Source: Paenirhizobium selenitireducens ATCC BAA-1503 (GTDB lineage: Bacteria; Pseudomonadota; Alphaproteobacteria; Rhizobiales; Rhizobiaceae). From it: a DNA stretch of 64,000 nucleotides. Location: the NCBI RefSeq assembly GCF_000518785.1, contig NZ_JAEG01000010.1:1-64000 (forward strand). Reading direction: 5' to 3'. A program made the translations under genes and the position numbers. Below are positions 62,901 to 64,000 of the stretch, in pieces; the stretch's first letter is position 1, and each line of letters starts with the position of its first letter. The notes beneath the pieces are model-generated. The model did no database searches, was not told the origin of the DNA, and saw only the letters and a program-made list of their open reading frames with translations.

Positions 62901-63251
62901 ATGACAAAACAGAGCCGCGAAAAAGACATCACATCATCGTCGCCGGACGGCCGTCTCACAACGGCCGCCCGGTCCGCTAAAGCCGAGCAATTCGTAACGG
63001 TCAGCAAGGCCCGGTTCGAGGCCGTGATGAAAGCCGCTGAACATTCCGGCTTGCTGGGTGAAAAGAGCAAGCGGATCGGCGGCCGTATCAGTCCTGCTCT
63101 CATCGAGCAGGCGAAAAAACATACGGGTATTGAGACAGACACGGATCTGATCGAATTTGCATTGGCGAATGTAGCCCTGGACGATAATTTTGGAGCCACG
63201 TTCCGGAAGACACAAGGCACTGTAGACCCCGATCTGAAACTGGGTTTCTAA
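62901..63251 (+). CDS. Antitoxin of a PIN toxin module
   Basis: A 116-residue protein with a disordered basic start, a predicted DNA-binding/helical middle (AEQFVTVSKARFEAVMKAAEHSG) and a short C-terminal toxin-binding part (SPALIEQAKKHTGIETDTDLIEFALANVAL, FGATFRKTQGTV). ATG 62901 has GGAG upstream; the in-frame start at 62811 runs through the operator. It is followed after one base by the toxin gene. Confidence 0.78.
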   Translation: MTKQSREKDITSSSPDGRLTTAARSAKAEQFVTVSKARFEAVMKAAEHSGLLGEKSKRIGGRISPALIEQAKKHTGIETDTDLIEFALANVALDDNFGATFRKTQGTVDPDLKLGF

Positions 63252-63252
63252 G

Positions 63253-63822
63253 TTGTCAGACTTTGATTTTGATGCAGCAGTCCGCTGGGCTCGCTTTGAT
63301 CCCTACCGAACTCTTGCTCGACGTGAGGACGATGAACTCCCGTTCGTCAGTGATCGGGCGGACAGTGGCCAGGAGCTTCTTCTCGATACGTGTGTCTATA
63401 TCGACGGCCTCCAGGGACGTGCGCCCGAGGTCGTCGCCGATCTGCTGGATATCAGAGTGAGCAACCATTCGACCGTGGCTATTCAGGAGTTGATGCACAC
63501 TGTTGGCGTCCTGGATCCTAAGCACGCAGGCACCAAGGGAGCGGTGAGCCAGATTGGCGTGACAATCACGGACATGAAGCCGCACCGTATTTTTGCGCCC
63601 GATCCTGACGTGCTGGGGCGCTCAGCGCTCCTTTCCGGCATGCTGTGCCGCCTTCAGGGCTATGAAAAAGATGCGCGCTTGCGGGCACTTCACGACTGCG
63701 TTCTCTTTTTGCAGGCTCAGAAAATGGGATTTACGGTCCTTACAGCCAACGTCAGCGACTTTGATTACCTTCTGCAGTTGATCCCTTCCGGGCGGGCTTT
63801 GTTCTACAGGGCAGGGCAGTAA
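63253..63822 (+). CDS. PIN-domain toxin (putative ribonuclease)
   Basis: A 189-residue PIN-fold protein. Acidic residues fit the family: LLLDTCVYIDGL, the mid glutamate in VAIQELMH, the later LHDCVLFLQAQ, and LTANVSDFDYLL. Members of this fold cleave RNA. The start is TTG 63253, two bases after the antitoxin stop, which would keep toxin synthesis low. It lies close to repABC, suited to plasmid maintenance. Confidence 0.82.
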   Translation: MSDFDFDAAVRWARFDPYRTLARREDDELPFVSDRADSGQELLLDTCVYIDGLQGRAPEVVADLLDIRVSNHSTVAIQELMHTVGVLDPKHAGTKGAVSQIGVTITDMKPHRIFAPDPDVLGRSALLSGMLCRLQGYEKDARLRALHDCVLFLQAQKMGFTVLTANVSDFDYLLQLIPSGRALFYRAGQ

Positions 63823-64000
63823 TCCCGAGCTACCAAATTGAGGTTCGTTCAATAGGTTCGGTTGGCGCGTCAAGGTGTGCGTACGCGCGATCCTTTGGAT
63901 CGCTCGGCCTAGAAATGGTTTGGCAGCACTACATAGGCTCGCCTCATTTCCCATTGGAATAATCAATTACGGCACAAGGCGCGCAGCCCGTCCTGTTCGC
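63823..64000. other. Right edge of the window, no feature seen
   Basis: The last 178 bases hold no open frame with a ribosome site and no repeat or RNA gene that can be recognised. Confidence 0.5.

Noticed and set aside
1..64000. CRISPR arrays, insertion sequences, rRNA and tRNA genes.
   Set aside because: No regularly spaced repeats, intact transposase genes with terminal repeats, or structural RNA genes were seen when reading both strands by eye; a dedicated scan was not possible.

Overview
This window looks like part of a repABC-type conjugative plasmid from an alphaproteobacterium of the order Hyphomicrobiales (Rhizobiales). It is GC-rich. The evidence is a complete repA-repB-repC replicon, a Ti-plasmid-style tra system (traG-traD-traC diverging from traA-traF-traB around an oriT), a complete traI-trb mating-pair operon that lacks only trbK, and a LuxR/LuxI (TraR/TraI) quorum-sensing pair. 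All function calls come from reading motifs and protein composition by eye; no database search was run.

Layout. (1) 0-4.1 kb: a beta-carbonic anhydrase followed by overlapping molybdenum-cofactor genes (moeA, a DUF2478 gene, moaA) and a mogA copy broken by two single-base frameshifts. (2) 4.1-23.5 kb: a plus-strand block typical of rhizobial plasmids, with a Toprim protein, DUF1419, a giant methyltransferase-helicase, a ParB-like protein, DUF7007, ArdC antirestriction, DUF736 and several very small genes. It also holds a Phd/PemK-like toxin-antitoxin pair, a WGR protein, a frameshifted thermonuclease and a hipA-hipB pair. (3) 24-31.7 kb: the conjugative DNA-processing genes with oriT and a TraR-box-like palindrome. 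(4) 31.7-47.4 kb: a metabolic insert with a LysR regulator, a polyamine-type ABC importer, a TauD-like dioxygenase, an RraA-like protein, a nitrilase-family amidase, an ornithine-cyclodeaminase-like protein, an MmgE/PrpD protein and an amidohydrolase, plus two atypical OmpR-type regulators. (5) 47.6-58.4 kb: traR facing the trbI..trbB-traI operon. (6) 58.4-62.4 kb: two TraR-box-like palindromes, then repABC with a counter-transcribed RNA between repB and repC. (7) 62.4-64 kb: a PIN-domain toxin-antitoxin module.

How it fits together. TraI would make an acyl-homoserine lactone and TraR would sense it and bind the three related 18-bp palindromes, at traC/traA and between traI and repA. That would couple conjugation, and perhaps copy number, to cell density. 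By analogy with Ti plasmids, the metabolic insert next to traR may supply the nutrient signal that licenses transfer, but the sequence does not prove this.

The oriT core resembles the Ti/RSF1010 nic region read on the minus strand. If nicking follows that precedent, the transferred strand leads leftward, so the plus-strand block at 5-23 kb would be the leading region. That block carries the antirestriction, methyltransferase and ParB-like genes expected there. The ardC and DUF736 leaders share a two-part motif that deserves testing as an early-expression element.
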